A stretch of DNA of 64,000 nucleotides from Streptomyces sp. Root1304 (lineage in GTDB: Bacteria > Actinomycetota > Actinomycetes > Streptomycetales > Streptomycetaceae): positions 1,192,707 to 1,256,706 of the forward strand of contig NZ_LMEP01000012.1 of NCBI RefSeq assembly GCF_001426405.1, given 5' to 3'. This document shows, in pieces, positions 49,541 to 57,350 of this stretch. Numbering within the stretch: position 1 is the first letter of the stretch; each line of letters starts with the position of its first letter. Position numbers and translations under genes: made by a program. The notes below the pieces were generated by a model that did no database searches, was not told the origin of the DNA, and was given only the letters and a program-made list of their open reading frames with translations.

Positions 49541-50556
49541 TACGCGCCGACGCGCACCACGATCTTCCCGACGTGCGTGTTCGACTCCATCAGCCGATGG
49601 GCGTCGGCGATCCGCTCCAGACCCTCGAAGGTCTCGGCGATCACCGGCGCCAGCGAGCCGTCGCGCAGCCCGGAGCCGATGTACCCGGCCGCGCGGCGGC
49701 GCCCCTCCGCCGTCCGGGCGAGCGCCCCGTTGGCGTACGTGTGCACCGTCTGCGGCCAGTTCGCCGAGAGGGCCACCGGGCGCGGGTCGAGCCAGCCGTA
49801 CAGCACGGCCGTGCCACCGGGCCGCAGCGCGTCCCCGAGCCGGGCGAAGCCGGGCCCGCCGACCGGGTCGAACACCAGGTCCGCGCCCGCCCCGCCGGTG
49901 ATCCGCCGCACCTCCCCGGTCAGGTCCTCGGAGTCCGTCACGACCACGTGCGGCGCCCCGAGATCCCGCAGCACCTTCCGCTTGCCCTCGCCCCGGGTGA
50001 CGGCGATCGGCACCGCCCCGGCGCGCAGTGCGATCTGGACGGCGGCGGTCCCCACCCCGCTCGACGCCCCCGTGATCACCACGTGGTCGCCCGCGCCGAG
50101 TCCACCGGTCAGCACCATCCCGCCGTAGGCCGTGAAGTACGTCAGCCAGACCGCCGCCGCCGTCACCGCGTCCACCCCCTCGGGCCGGGCCACCAGGTAC
50201 TCCTCCGGCAGCACCACCCGCTCCGCGTACACCCCGTGCGCCCCGAAGTCGAAGTTGGCCGCCGCCATCACCGGATCACCGGGGGCGTACGCGGTGACCC
50301 CCGCGCCGACCGCCTCGACGGTCCCCGCGGCCTCGTAGCCGAGCCGCGAACCCGGCAGCGTGGGCCGGTAGTAGTAGGTGCCCGCGCGGAACAGCGCCTC
50401 GGCGCGGTTGAGTCCGATCGCCTCCACCCGTACGAGCACCTCCCCGGGCCCCGGGTCCGGCAGCGGCACCTCCTCCACCGTCAGCACCTCGGGCCCGCCC
50501 AGCTCGTGGAAGAGAACCGCCCTGGTCGTCCCGCCTGTTGTCGTGTGCTTCGTCAT
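49540..50556 (-). CDS. Zinc-independent quinone oxidoreductase/alcohol dehydrogenase family protein
   Basis: A 338-residue MDR superfamily enzyme, most likely NADPH:quinone or enoyl reductase. It lacks the Cys/His zinc ligands of true alcohol dehydrogenases. The N-terminal GroES-like domain (EVLVRVEAIGLNRAEALFRAGTYY) is followed by a Rossmann domain with VVITGASSGVGTAAVQIALRAGAVPIAVTRGEGKRKVLRDLGA, the AXXGXXG-like NADPH loop, and a C-terminal VGKIVVRVGA. It is divergent from an AraC regulator gene, whose ATG is 126 bases away, suggesting a regulator-target pair responding to an electrophile or quinone. Confidence 0.88.
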   Translation of the reverse strand: MTKHTTTGGTTRAVLFHELGGPEVLTVEEVPLPDPGPGEVLVRVEAIGLNRAEALFRAGTYYYRPTLPGSRLGYEAAGTVEAVGAGVTAYAPGDPVMAAANFDFGAHGVYAERVVLPEEYLVARPEGVDAVTAAAVWLTYFTAYGGMVLTGGLGAGDHVVITGASSGVGTAAVQIALRAGAVPIAVTRGEGKRKVLRDLGAPHVVVTDSEDLTGEVRRITGGAGADLVFDPVGGPGFARLGDALRPGGTAVLYGWLDPRPVALSANWPQTVHTYANGALARTAEGRRRAAGYIGSGLRDGSLAPVIAETFEGLERIADAHRLMESNTHVGKIVVRVGA

Positions 50557-50681
50557 GACATCGACCGTAGGAGTCCCCGACGAGACGATCCATGTCCCGG
50601 TGGCTCCCGAAGATGTCCGATCGTCTCGCCCGCGCCGACGAGGGGTGCGGTGCCGGATCCGGTGAGGAGTACGGTGCCGGG

Positions 50682-51596
50682 ATGGACGTACTGAGCGATG
50701 CCGTCGCCGCCATGCGCACCGGGCGGCCCCACTCCTCCCGCACGGTCCGCTTCGCGCCCTGGGGCATCCGCTTCCCCGCGAGCAAGGGCGCCGGATTCCA
50801 CGTCGTCCTCCAGGGCACCGCCTGGCTGCTGCCCCCGGACGACGCGGCCCCCGTCCGGCTCGGCCCCGGCGACGTCGTCCTCCTCGCCCACGGCACCGGC
50901 CACGGCCTCGCCGACCGGCCCGACACCCCGCTCGTCGACGCCCGCCCCGCCCCCGACGGCTCCTGGCCCACCCCGCCCGACCGGGGCCCGATCGGCGCGT
51001 CGGAGACCCTGCTGCTGTGCGGGGCCTACCAGCTCAGCCGCGCCCGCGCCCACCCCCTGCTCACCGAACTGCCGCCGTACGTCCACCTCCCCGCCCGGGT
51101 CGGCGCCCACCCCCGGCTGCGCGCCGCCGTCGACCTGCTCGGCGCCGAACTCGCCGAACCCCAGCCGGGATCCGACGCGGTCGTGCCCGCGCTGCTCGAC
51201 ACCCTGCTCCTCTACCTGCTGCGCACCTGGTGGCTCACCGAACGCGCCGACCGGTCCACCGGCTGGTCCGCCGCCCTCGCCGACCCGGTGGTCGCCGGGG
51301 CCCTCCGCGCCCTGCACGACGACCCCGCGCGGAGCTGGACGGTCGAGGAACTCGGCGCGCTCGGCGGCCTCTCCCGCGCCGCCTTCGCCCGCCGGTTCAC
51401 CGGCCTGGTCGGCCGCTCACCCCTCGCGTACCTCACCTGGTGGCGGATGACCACGGCGGGCCGCCTGCTCCGCTCCGACGACCTCCCGCTCCGCACCGTC
51501 GCCCAACGCTCCGGCTACTCATCGGAGTTCGCCTTCGCCAAGGCCTTCAAGCGGGAGTACGGGGTGGCACCGGGGCAGTACCGCAGGAGCGCCTGA
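50682..51596 (+). CDS. AraC family regulator (cupin-6 type)
   Basis: A 304-residue regulator. The N-terminal half is a cupin-like sensing domain (FAPWGIRFPASKGAGFHVVLQGTAWLLPPDDAAPVRLGPGDVVLLAHGTGHGLADRP, about residues 25-85) of the kind found in regulators of oxidoreductases. The C-terminal HTH is WTVEELGALGGLSRAAFARRFTGLVGRSPLAYLTWWRMTTAGRLLRSDDLPLRTVAQRSGYSSEFAFAKAFKREYG (about 215-295). The ATG at 50682 gives the family start; the frame extends to 50592 without support. It is divergent from the quinone oxidoreductase gene, its likely target. Confidence 0.9.
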   Translation: MDVLSDAVAAMRTGRPHSSRTVRFAPWGIRFPASKGAGFHVVLQGTAWLLPPDDAAPVRLGPGDVVLLAHGTGHGLADRPDTPLVDARPAPDGSWPTPPDRGPIGASETLLLCGAYQLSRARAHPLLTELPPYVHLPARVGAHPRLRAAVDLLGAELAEPQPGSDAVVPALLDTLLLYLLRTWWLTERADRSTGWSAALADPVVAGALRALHDDPARSWTVEELGALGGLSRAAFARRFTGLVGRSPLAYLTWWRMTTAGRLLRSDDLPLRTVAQRSGYSSEFAFAKAFKREYGVAPGQYRRSA

Positions 51597-51697
51597 GGCC
51601 CCGGGCGCCACCGCGCCCTCGGCTCCCACGACCGCCGTCCCGCCTCCCCGACCCGCCCCCCGCAACCGCGCCCCGCCCTCCCGCGTCCTGAAGGGTC

Positions 51698-52174
51698 ATG
51701 ATCCGACTCGCCACCGCCGACGACCTCGACGCCATCGCCGCCCTCCACACCGAGGCCCGCGCCACCTACTACCGGGGGCACCGCCCCGACGCCGACTTCC
51801 TCGGTCCCGAGGAGGTCGGCCGCTCCCGGGCCGGCTGGGCCGCCGCCGTCGGCCGGGGGACCGTGCTCTGCGCGGTACGGGACGGCGAGGTCGCCGGCGT
51901 CGCCGCGTACGGGGAGCGCGAGGGGCTGATGCACCTCACCCAGCTGCACGTCCTGCCCGCCCGCTGGCGCGCCGGCGTCGGCGCCGAGCTGCACGCCGCC
52001 TGCGTCGGGATCTGGCGCGCCGCCGGGGTCACCACCGTCCGCCTGGAGGTCTTCGAGAAGAACGAACGGGCCCAGGCCTTCTACGCGGCCCAGGGCTGGA
52101 CCCCCGACCCCGAGAACCCCCGCGACGGCGACCACGTCGTGCTCCGGCTCACACTCGGGCCCGAAACGGAATGA
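51698..52174 (+). CDS. GNAT family N-acetyltransferase
   Basis: A 158-residue single-domain acetyltransferase. It begins MIRLATADDLDAIAALHTEARATYYRGH, has the core strand-turn HLTQLHVLPARWRAGVGAELHAACVGIWRAAGV, where the acetyl-CoA site has R-x-x-G-V-G, and ends with RLEVFEKNERAQAFYAAQGW. The acceptor is unknown; some relatives act on amino-containing antibiotics, others on protein ends. It stands between the AraC gene and the FrnE gene on the same strand, 64 bases before the latter, with no clear operon signal. Confidence 0.85.
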   Translation: MIRLATADDLDAIAALHTEARATYYRGHRPDADFLGPEEVGRSRAGWAAAVGRGTVLCAVRDGEVAGVAAYGEREGLMHLTQLHVLPARWRAGVGAELHAACVGIWRAAGVTTVRLEVFEKNERAQAFYAAQGWTPDPENPRDGDHVVLRLTLGPETE

Positions 52175-52238
52175 TCCGGACCGGCGGGGGCGTTCCCCCG
52201 ACGGACACCCCCACCGCCGAACCCCGGAGAGAAGTCAC

Positions 52239-52946
52239 ATGCGCGTCGAGATCTGGAGCGACATCGCCTGCCCCTGGTGCTACATCGGCAAGGCGCGCTT
52301 CGAGAAGGGGCTCGCGGCCTTCGCCCACCGCGACGACATCGAGGTCGTGCACCGCTCCTTCGAGCTCGACCCGAACAGCCCCAAGGGCGACCGGGCGCCC
52401 GTCCTGGAGATGCTGGCGAAGAAGTACGGCCGCACCCTCGACGAGGCCCGCGCCATGGAGGTGCACGTCGCCTCGAACGCGCACTCCGAGGGCCTCGGCT
52501 ACCTGACCGACGGCCGCGACCACGGCAACACCTTCGACATCCACCGGCTGCTGCACCTCGCCAAGGAGCGCGGGCTGCAGAACGAGCTGCTCGACCTGGC
52601 CTACCGCGCCAACTTCGCCGAGGAGCGCTCCGTCTTCGACGCCGAGACCCTGGTGGCGCTCGGCGTCGAGGCCGGTCTCGACGAGACCGAGGTCCGGTCC
52701 GTCCTCGCCGACCCCTCCGCCTACGCCGAGGCCGTCCGCGAGGACGAGCGCGAGGCCGCCGAACTCGGCGCCAACGGCGTGCCGTTCTTCGTCCTCGACC
52801 GCCGCTACGGCATCTCCGGCGGCCAGCCCGCCGAGGTCTTCACCCAGGCCCTGGAGCAGGCCTGGCAGGGCCGGGTCCTCCAGCCCGTCGGCCAGGACGC
52901 GGAGGTCTGCGGCCCGGACGGCGCCTGCGCGGTCCCGCAGGCCTGA
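52239..52946 (+). CDS. FrnE-like DsbA family oxidoreductase
   Basis: A 235-residue cytoplasmic thioredoxin-fold protein with the CPWC active site (residues 10-13 in DIACPWCYIGK), helical insertion (KYGRTLDEARAMEVHVASNAHSEGLGY) and cis-Pro region GANGVPFFVLDRRYGISGGQP. FrnE is known from Streptomyces frenolicin biosynthesis as a DsbA-type disulfide isomerase/oxidoreductase, and from stress-related homologues. A C-terminal pair of cysteines (VCGPDGACAV), similar to the extra CX5C of some FrnE homologues, is present. There is a GGAGAGAAG site before the ATG. Confidence 0.9.
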   Translation: MRVEIWSDIACPWCYIGKARFEKGLAAFAHRDDIEVVHRSFELDPNSPKGDRAPVLEMLAKKYGRTLDEARAMEVHVASNAHSEGLGYLTDGRDHGNTFDIHRLLHLAKERGLQNELLDLAYRANFAEERSVFDAETLVALGVEAGLDETEVRSVLADPSAYAEAVREDEREAAELGANGVPFFVLDRRYGISGGQPAEVFTQALEQAWQGRVLQPVGQDAEVCGPDGACAVPQA

Positions 52947-52993
52947 CCTGCAGGGATAAGCGCGCCTTGGGTCTCCCCACGGTCGGATCGCCA

Positions 52994-53029
52994 TTGACGG
53001 GTGATCGTGGGGAATCCAGGGTGGGCCCA
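52994..53029 (+). promoter_or_regulatory. Predicted promoter giving a leaderless transcript
   Basis: -35 TTGACG (52994-52999), 17-base spacer, -10 CAGGGT (53017-53022). The ATG at 53029 is seven bases after the -10, at the expected transcription start, and has no ribosome-binding site. This indicates a leaderless mRNA for the aminotransferase-like protein. Confidence 0.5.
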
Positions 53030-54087
53030 TGGAATCCCTTGACCAGCCGCTCGGCGGCGCCGAGTTCGCGCCCAAGAAGACCTATCTGAACACCTCGGCC
53101 TGCGGGCTGCTGCCCCGCAGGACCGTCGGGGCGGTCACCCTCCTCGCGCAGGAGACCGCCGACGGCCGGGCCGACGGCGCCGGGGACTTCGCGGTCGTCG
53201 AGGAGGCCCGCGCCGCCTTCGGCCGCCTCGTGGACGTCCCGCACGAGCGGGTCGCCGTCGGCAGCTCGGTCGCCGTGCACTGCGGGATGATCGCCCAGTC
53301 GATGCCCGCCGGGGCCGAGATCCTCTTCCCCGAGGGCGACTTCTCCTCGGTCATCACCCCGTTCACGATCCGCGGCGACCTCAAGACCCGGTTCGTGCCC
53401 CTGGAACAGCTCGCCGAGTCCGTCCGCCCCGAGACCGCGCTCGTCGCCTTCTCGGCCGTGCAGTCGGCGGACGGCCGTACGGCCGACCTCGCGGCGGTAC
53501 GGGCCGCGGCGGCCGCCCACGGCGCCCGTACCCTCCTCGACGCCACACAGTCGGCGGGCTGGCTGCCGCTGCGCGCGGGGGAGTGGGACTACACGGTCGC
53601 CGGCGGCTACAAGTACCTGCTCTGCCCGCGCGGGGCGTCCTTCCTCACCGTCACCGAGGAGGCGCAGGACTCGCTGCTCGCGATCCACGCCAACTGGGTC
53701 ACCGGCGAGGAGCTGTGGGTGAACAGCTACGGCCCGGTCCGCGAACTGGCCCGCTCCGCACGCCGTTTCGACGAGCCGGTGGGCTTCCTCTCGTACCACG
53801 GGGCGGCCCGCTCGCTCGCCCTCCTGGAGGAGATCGGCATCGAGCGGATCGAGGCCCACGACAAGGGGCTCGCGGCCCGCTTCCGCTCCGGGCTCCTCGC
53901 CCTCGGCCACGCGCCCGTCATGGACGACTCGACCGTCGTCGCCGTTCCGGGCCTGGGGGACCGCGCGGACGCGCTCCGCGAGGCCGGTGTCCTGCTCTCG
54001 GCCCGCGCGGGCAACCTGCGGGCCTCGTTCCACCTGTACAACACGGCCGCGGACGTGGACCGCGCCCTGGAGGTCCTGGCGGGCTGA
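53029..54087 (+). CDS. Class V aminotransferase-fold PLP enzyme
   Basis: A 352-residue PLP enzyme of the aminotransferase class V fold, related to cysteine desulfurases, kynureninases and isopenicillin epimerases. Its PLP lysine is in VAGGYKYLLCPRG (about residue 195), and a DATQSAGWLPL segment carries the Asp that pairs with the pyridine nitrogen. A cysteine persulfide loop is not present, so it is not a desulfurase of the NifS kind. The substrate is unknown. The leaderless-type promoter upstream, and no operon partners, suggest independent control. Confidence 0.8.
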   Translation: MESLDQPLGGAEFAPKKTYLNTSACGLLPRRTVGAVTLLAQETADGRADGAGDFAVVEEARAAFGRLVDVPHERVAVGSSVAVHCGMIAQSMPAGAEILFPEGDFSSVITPFTIRGDLKTRFVPLEQLAESVRPETALVAFSAVQSADGRTADLAAVRAAAAAHGARTLLDATQSAGWLPLRAGEWDYTVAGGYKYLLCPRGASFLTVTEEAQDSLLAIHANWVTGEELWVNSYGPVRELARSARRFDEPVGFLSYHGAARSLALLEEIGIERIEAHDKGLAARFRSGLLALGHAPVMDDSTVVAVPGLGDRADALREAGVLLSARAGNLRASFHLYNTAADVDRALEVLAG

Positions 54088-54155
54088 GCCCCGTACCGGC
54101 CCCGCGGGTGTGCGTACGCGCGGGTGTACGGACGCGCCGGGGCGCCCGCGCTCCC

Positions 54156-54280
54156 GTCCCGTCAGCGGCCCGGCGGGCCCGGGGCCCCGTCAGCGGCGCG
54201 CCGGGCCCGTGCCCCGTCTCAGCCGCTGCCCGCCGAACCCGTGCCCCGTCTCAGCAGCGGTCCGGCGGGACCGGGCACTC
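54156..54280. repeat. Degenerate tandem repeats
   Basis: Four imperfect units of about 27-32 bp, each beginning CCGTCAGC or CCGTCTCAG and ending CGGGC or GTGCC, between the class V enzyme gene and the MarR gene, running into the end of the latter. A hairpin forming role (terminator) is possible because of their internal complementarity, e.g. CAGCGGCCCGGCGGGCC. Confidence 0.4.
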
Positions 54281-54784
54281 GGCTCCCTCGCCCGCCTCCT
54301 CGCGCAGGTTGTCCGCCACCAGGCCGAGGAGCCGGGCCAGTTCGGTCCGGTCGGCCGGACCGAGGCCGTCGAGGGACAGCGCCTCCAGGTCCTTCCACAC
54401 GCCCTCGACGCCGGCGCGCAGCGCCCGTCCCTCGTCCGTCGCCTCGACCAGGACCGCGCGGCGGTCGGCCGGGTCGGGGCCGCGGCGGACGTGACCGCAC
54501 TGTTCGAGGCGCTGGAGCATCTTCGTCACCGTCGAGGCGTCGAGGCCCAGGGACTGGATCAGCTCGGACTGGCGGACCGGCCCGCAGTCCCAGAGCCGCA
54601 TCATCATCATCTCCTGGCCCGGGTAGAGGCCGAGCTCCTTGAGCCGCCGCCCGGCGGAGATCCGGTGCATGCGGGCCACCGTCGCCAGGGCGATGCTGAC
54701 GGGCCCGAAGCGGGCGGCCGACGGCGCTCCCTCCGGGCAGGCGGGCGACGCCGGCTCGGTACAGGCGGGGTCGGTTCCTGACAT
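54251..54784 (-). CDS. MarR family transcriptional regulator
   Basis: A 177-residue MarR-type regulator with a central winged helix (about residues 65-140: MMMRLWDCGPVRQSELIQSLGLDASTVTKMLQRLEQCGHVRRGPDPADRRAVLVEATDEGRAL). It has Cys residues in the N-terminal tail (DPACTEPASPACPEG), in the wing (LWDCGP, LEQCGH) and at the C-terminus (AECPVPPDRC) that could make it redox- or electrophile-sensitive. The ATG at 54784 has GGAGGAG before it. It is divergent from the Old Yellow Enzyme gene; twin palindromic TTGGYCGRCCAA-type sites lie between the two starts. Confidence 0.9.
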   Translation of the reverse strand: MSGTDPACTEPASPACPEGAPSAARFGPVSIALATVARMHRISAGRRLKELGLYPGQEMMMMRLWDCGPVRQSELIQSLGLDASTVTKMLQRLEQCGHVRRGPDPADRRAVLVEATDEGRALRAGVEGVWKDLEALSLDGLGPADRTELARLLGLVADNLREEAGEGAECPVPPDRC

Positions 54785-54821
54785 GCGGACTCCTCCGGAC
54801 GGTTCTTGCCGCAATATTACC

Positions 54822-54877
54822 TTGGTCGGCCAATCAATGGGTTACAGTGACAACGGCCCGATTAGTTGGCCGACCAC
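54822..54877. promoter_or_regulatory. Twin MarR-type operators
   Basis: TTGGTCGGCCAA (54822-54833) and TTGGCCGACCAC (54866-54877), each nearly self-palindromic (TTGGYCGRCCAA), and together an exact inverted repeat TGGTCGGCCAA/TTGGCCGACCA, 44 bases apart start to start. They lie in the gap between the MarR and OYE genes. Probably both bind the MarR regulator. Confidence 0.7.
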
Positions 54878-54899
54878 ATATTTCTTGTGAGGGACAGCC

Positions 54900-55970
54900 G
54901 TGACCACTGCGTTCGACCCCATCGACCTCGCCGGAACCCGCCTGGCCAACCGCATCGCGATGGCCCCCATGACCCGCAGCCGCGCCAACGGCGAGGACGG
55001 CACGCCTCCCGCGATCGTCGCCGAGTACTACGCCCAGCGCGCCTCCGCCGGACTGATCATCAGCGAGGGCGTCCAGCCGGTCCCCGAGGGCCAGGGCTAC
55101 CCCAACACCCCCGGGCTCCACAGCCGCGAGCAGATCGCCGCCTGGCGCGAGGTCACCGCCGCCGTCCACGAGCGCGGCGGCCGGATCTTCGCCCAGCTGA
55201 TGCACTCCGGCCGGATCGGCCACCCCGACCTCCTCGACGGCGACCTCCACCCCGTTGCCCCCTCGCCCGTCGCCGCCGCCGGCCAGGTCTACACCCACGA
55301 GGGCCCCAAGGACTTCGTCACCCCGCGCGAGCTCACCTCCGACCAGGTGCGCGAGGCCGTCGCCGGCTTCGTCTCCGCCGCCCGCAACGCCGTCGAGGCC
55401 GGTTTCGACGGCGTCGAGATCCACGGTGCCAACGGCTACCTCATCCAGCAGTTCCTGGCCTCCGGCTCCAACCACCGCACCGACGAGTGGGGCGGACCGG
55501 TCGAGAACCGCATCCGCTTCGCCGTCGAGGTCGTGAAGGCCGTCGCCGCCGAGATCGGCCCCGAGCGCACCGGCCTGCGGATCTCCCCGGCCAACACCCT
55601 CAACGACATCAGCGAGACCGACACCGAGGAGATCTACGTCCAGCTCCTCACCGCGATCGAGCCCGTCGGCATCGCCTACCTCCACGTCCTGGAGACCGGC
55701 CCGGAGCGCCGCCCGCTCGTCCTCGACCTGCGCAAGCGGTTCGCCGGCACCTTCATCCTCAACCCGTCCACCGGCGCCGACCCGACCGGCGCCGAGTCCC
55801 TGGCCCTGATCGAGGACGGCACCACCGACCTCGTCGCCTACGGCAGGCTCTTCATCTCCAACCCCGACCTGCCCGCCCGCCTGGCCGCCGACGGCCCCTT
55901 CGCCACCCCGAACCCCGCAAACATGTACGCGGGCGGCGCCGAGGGCTACATCGACTACCCGGCGCTGTAG
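54900..55970 (+). CDS. Old Yellow Enzyme-type alkene reductase (NemA-like)
   Basis: An FMN-dependent NADPH oxidoreductase of 356 residues that reduces electron-poor C=C bonds (alkenals, enones, nitroalkenes). The TIM barrel begins FDPIDLAGTRLANRIAMAPMTRSRA. The conserved His-Asn in VEIHGANGYLIQQFLASGSNHRTDEWGGPVENR binds the substrate, and the C-terminal YGRLFISNPDLPARL is typical. The GTG start lies after the twin operators. Together with the MarR gene it likely forms an electrophile-response pair. Confidence 0.93.
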   Translation: MTTAFDPIDLAGTRLANRIAMAPMTRSRANGEDGTPPAIVAEYYAQRASAGLIISEGVQPVPEGQGYPNTPGLHSREQIAAWREVTAAVHERGGRIFAQLMHSGRIGHPDLLDGDLHPVAPSPVAAAGQVYTHEGPKDFVTPRELTSDQVREAVAGFVSAARNAVEAGFDGVEIHGANGYLIQQFLASGSNHRTDEWGGPVENRIRFAVEVVKAVAAEIGPERTGLRISPANTLNDISETDTEEIYVQLLTAIEPVGIAYLHVLETGPERRPLVLDLRKRFAGTFILNPSTGADPTGAESLALIEDGTTDLVAYGRLFISNPDLPARLAADGPFATPNPANMYAGGAEGYIDYPAL

Positions 55971-55990
55971 TCCGGGCCACCCCGGTACGG

Positions 55991-56027
55991 AGGAGGGGCG
56001 GGGGTCCGGACCACCGGACCCCCCTCC
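55991..56027. terminator. Terminator hairpin between OYE and aminotransferase genes
   Basis: Arms GGGGGTCCGG (56000-56009) and CCGGACCCCC (56014-56023) around a 4-base ACCA loop, extended by GGAGGGG/CCTCC outside. It lies between two convergent genes and ends at the stop of the aminotransferase gene. Confidence 0.8.
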
Positions 56028-57130
56028 TACCAGGCCTCGGTGACGGCCCGGCGGGCCCCCTCCAGGTCCACCGTCCGGCCCGTCTCGCCGAGCGCCGCGC
56101 CCAGCGCCGCCAGCGAGGACTGCACGGCGCCCGGAGTCGCGTCCACCCCGTAGTGGTTGACCCGGATCATCTCCTTGGCCAGCGCCCCGCCGCCCGCGAT
56201 CAGCGGCAGCGACGGATCGGCGGAGAGCGCCTTCGCGACCAGCTCCGAGGCGTCCACCCCGGCCGGCGCGCGCAGCGTCGTCGCCACCGGAGCCGCGTCC
56301 CTCGCCTCGTACACGTACGGCTCCAGACCGCCGCCCAGGGCCAGCGCACCCGCCCGGGTCGCCGCCGCCGCCGAGGCGTGCCGCGCCATCAGGGCGTCCA
56401 GACCCTCCGCCTCGATCCGCTCCACACAGGCCTCCAGGGCCAGCATCTCCAGCTGCGCGGGCGCGTGCAGCAGCGCCTTGCGGCCGCCGTCGATCCAGCG
56501 CTCCTTCCAGTCCAGGAGGGAGAGGTACGAGCGGCGCGGCGCGGCCGGGTTGGCCGCGAACCGCTCCCAGGCGCGGGCGCTCACCGACACCGCCGACACC
56601 CCCGCGGGGCCGCCCATCGCCTTCTGCGCGCCGATGATGCACATGTCCACGCCCCAGGCGTCCGGCAGCACCGGCTCCGCGCCGATCGAGGCCACCGCGT
56701 CCAGGTAGAACAGCGCGCCGTGCGCCCGGACGACCTCACCGATCTCCGCCACCGGGTTGGTGTTGCCGGTCGCCGCCTCCGCGTGCACCAGCGACACGAA
56801 GTCGATCTCCGGGTGCGCGGCGAGCGCCTGCTCCACCTGGGCGGCCGTCACCGCGGTGTGGAAGGGCACCTCCAGGTCGACCACGGTCGCGCCGCAGTCC
56901 CGCAGCCAGTTGCCGAAGGTCTGCCCGTACGGTCCCGTGACCACGTTCAGCGCGGTCGAACCCGCCCGCGCCCCACTGCGGATGCACCCCTCCAGGGGAA
57001 GCAGCGCCTCGCCCTGGGTGATCACCACGTCCTGCTCCGTGGAGAGCAGCGCGGCCACCCGCCGCTCGATCGACGCGAAATGCGCGGCGGTCAGCGGGGC
57101 CAGGTCCAGGAGCGGATGTGTCACGGTCAC
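56027..57130 (-). CDS. Alanine-glyoxylate aminotransferase family protein
   Basis: A 367-residue class V PLP aminotransferase resembling alanine-glyoxylate or serine-glyoxylate aminotransferases and pyridoxamine-pyruvate transaminase. Signatures: GPYGQTFGNWLRDCGATVVDLEVPF, VHAEAATGNTNPVAEIGEVVRAHGALFYLDAVASIGAEPV (Asp for the pyridine nitrogen), the PLP lysine in MCIIGAQKAMGGPAGVSAVSVS, and C-terminal VNHYGVDATPGAVQSSLAALG. The GTG at 57130 or the GTG two codons later is the start. Its product in vivo is unclear. It is divergent from the FG-GAP gene by 220 bases. Confidence 0.85.
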   Translation of the reverse strand: MTVTHPLLDLAPLTAAHFASIERRVAALLSTEQDVVITQGEALLPLEGCIRSGARAGSTALNVVTGPYGQTFGNWLRDCGATVVDLEVPFHTAVTAAQVEQALAAHPEIDFVSLVHAEAATGNTNPVAEIGEVVRAHGALFYLDAVASIGAEPVLPDAWGVDMCIIGAQKAMGGPAGVSAVSVSARAWERFAANPAAPRRSYLSLLDWKERWIDGGRKALLHAPAQLEMLALEACVERIEAEGLDALMARHASAAAATRAGALALGGGLEPYVYEARDAAPVATTLRAPAGVDASELVAKALSADPSLPLIAGGGALAKEMIRVNHYGVDATPGAVQSSLAALGAALGETGRTVDLEGARRAVTEAW

Positions 57131-57350
57131 GGCGGTGCCTTCTTCGACTCGGTGCGGTGCGGGCGGAACTCCGGATCAGAGTACCGACGCACCCCCGCCC
57201 ACCCCTTGGCCCACCTGTACAAAAGGGATCTTCGTTCCCGTACAACCGTCATGGGACAACAGGTGTCCAACAGGGCGACGGACCGGGCTCGGGCCCCGTC
57301 CGGCGCACCCCCGCAGCCGCCCGGAACCCTCCGACACCAGGAGCCGCTCC

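Noticed and set aside
47746..50694. 982-codon plus-strand frame over the dehydrogenase gene
   Set aside because: Shadow of the dehydrogenase frame with repetitive Arg/Pro composition.
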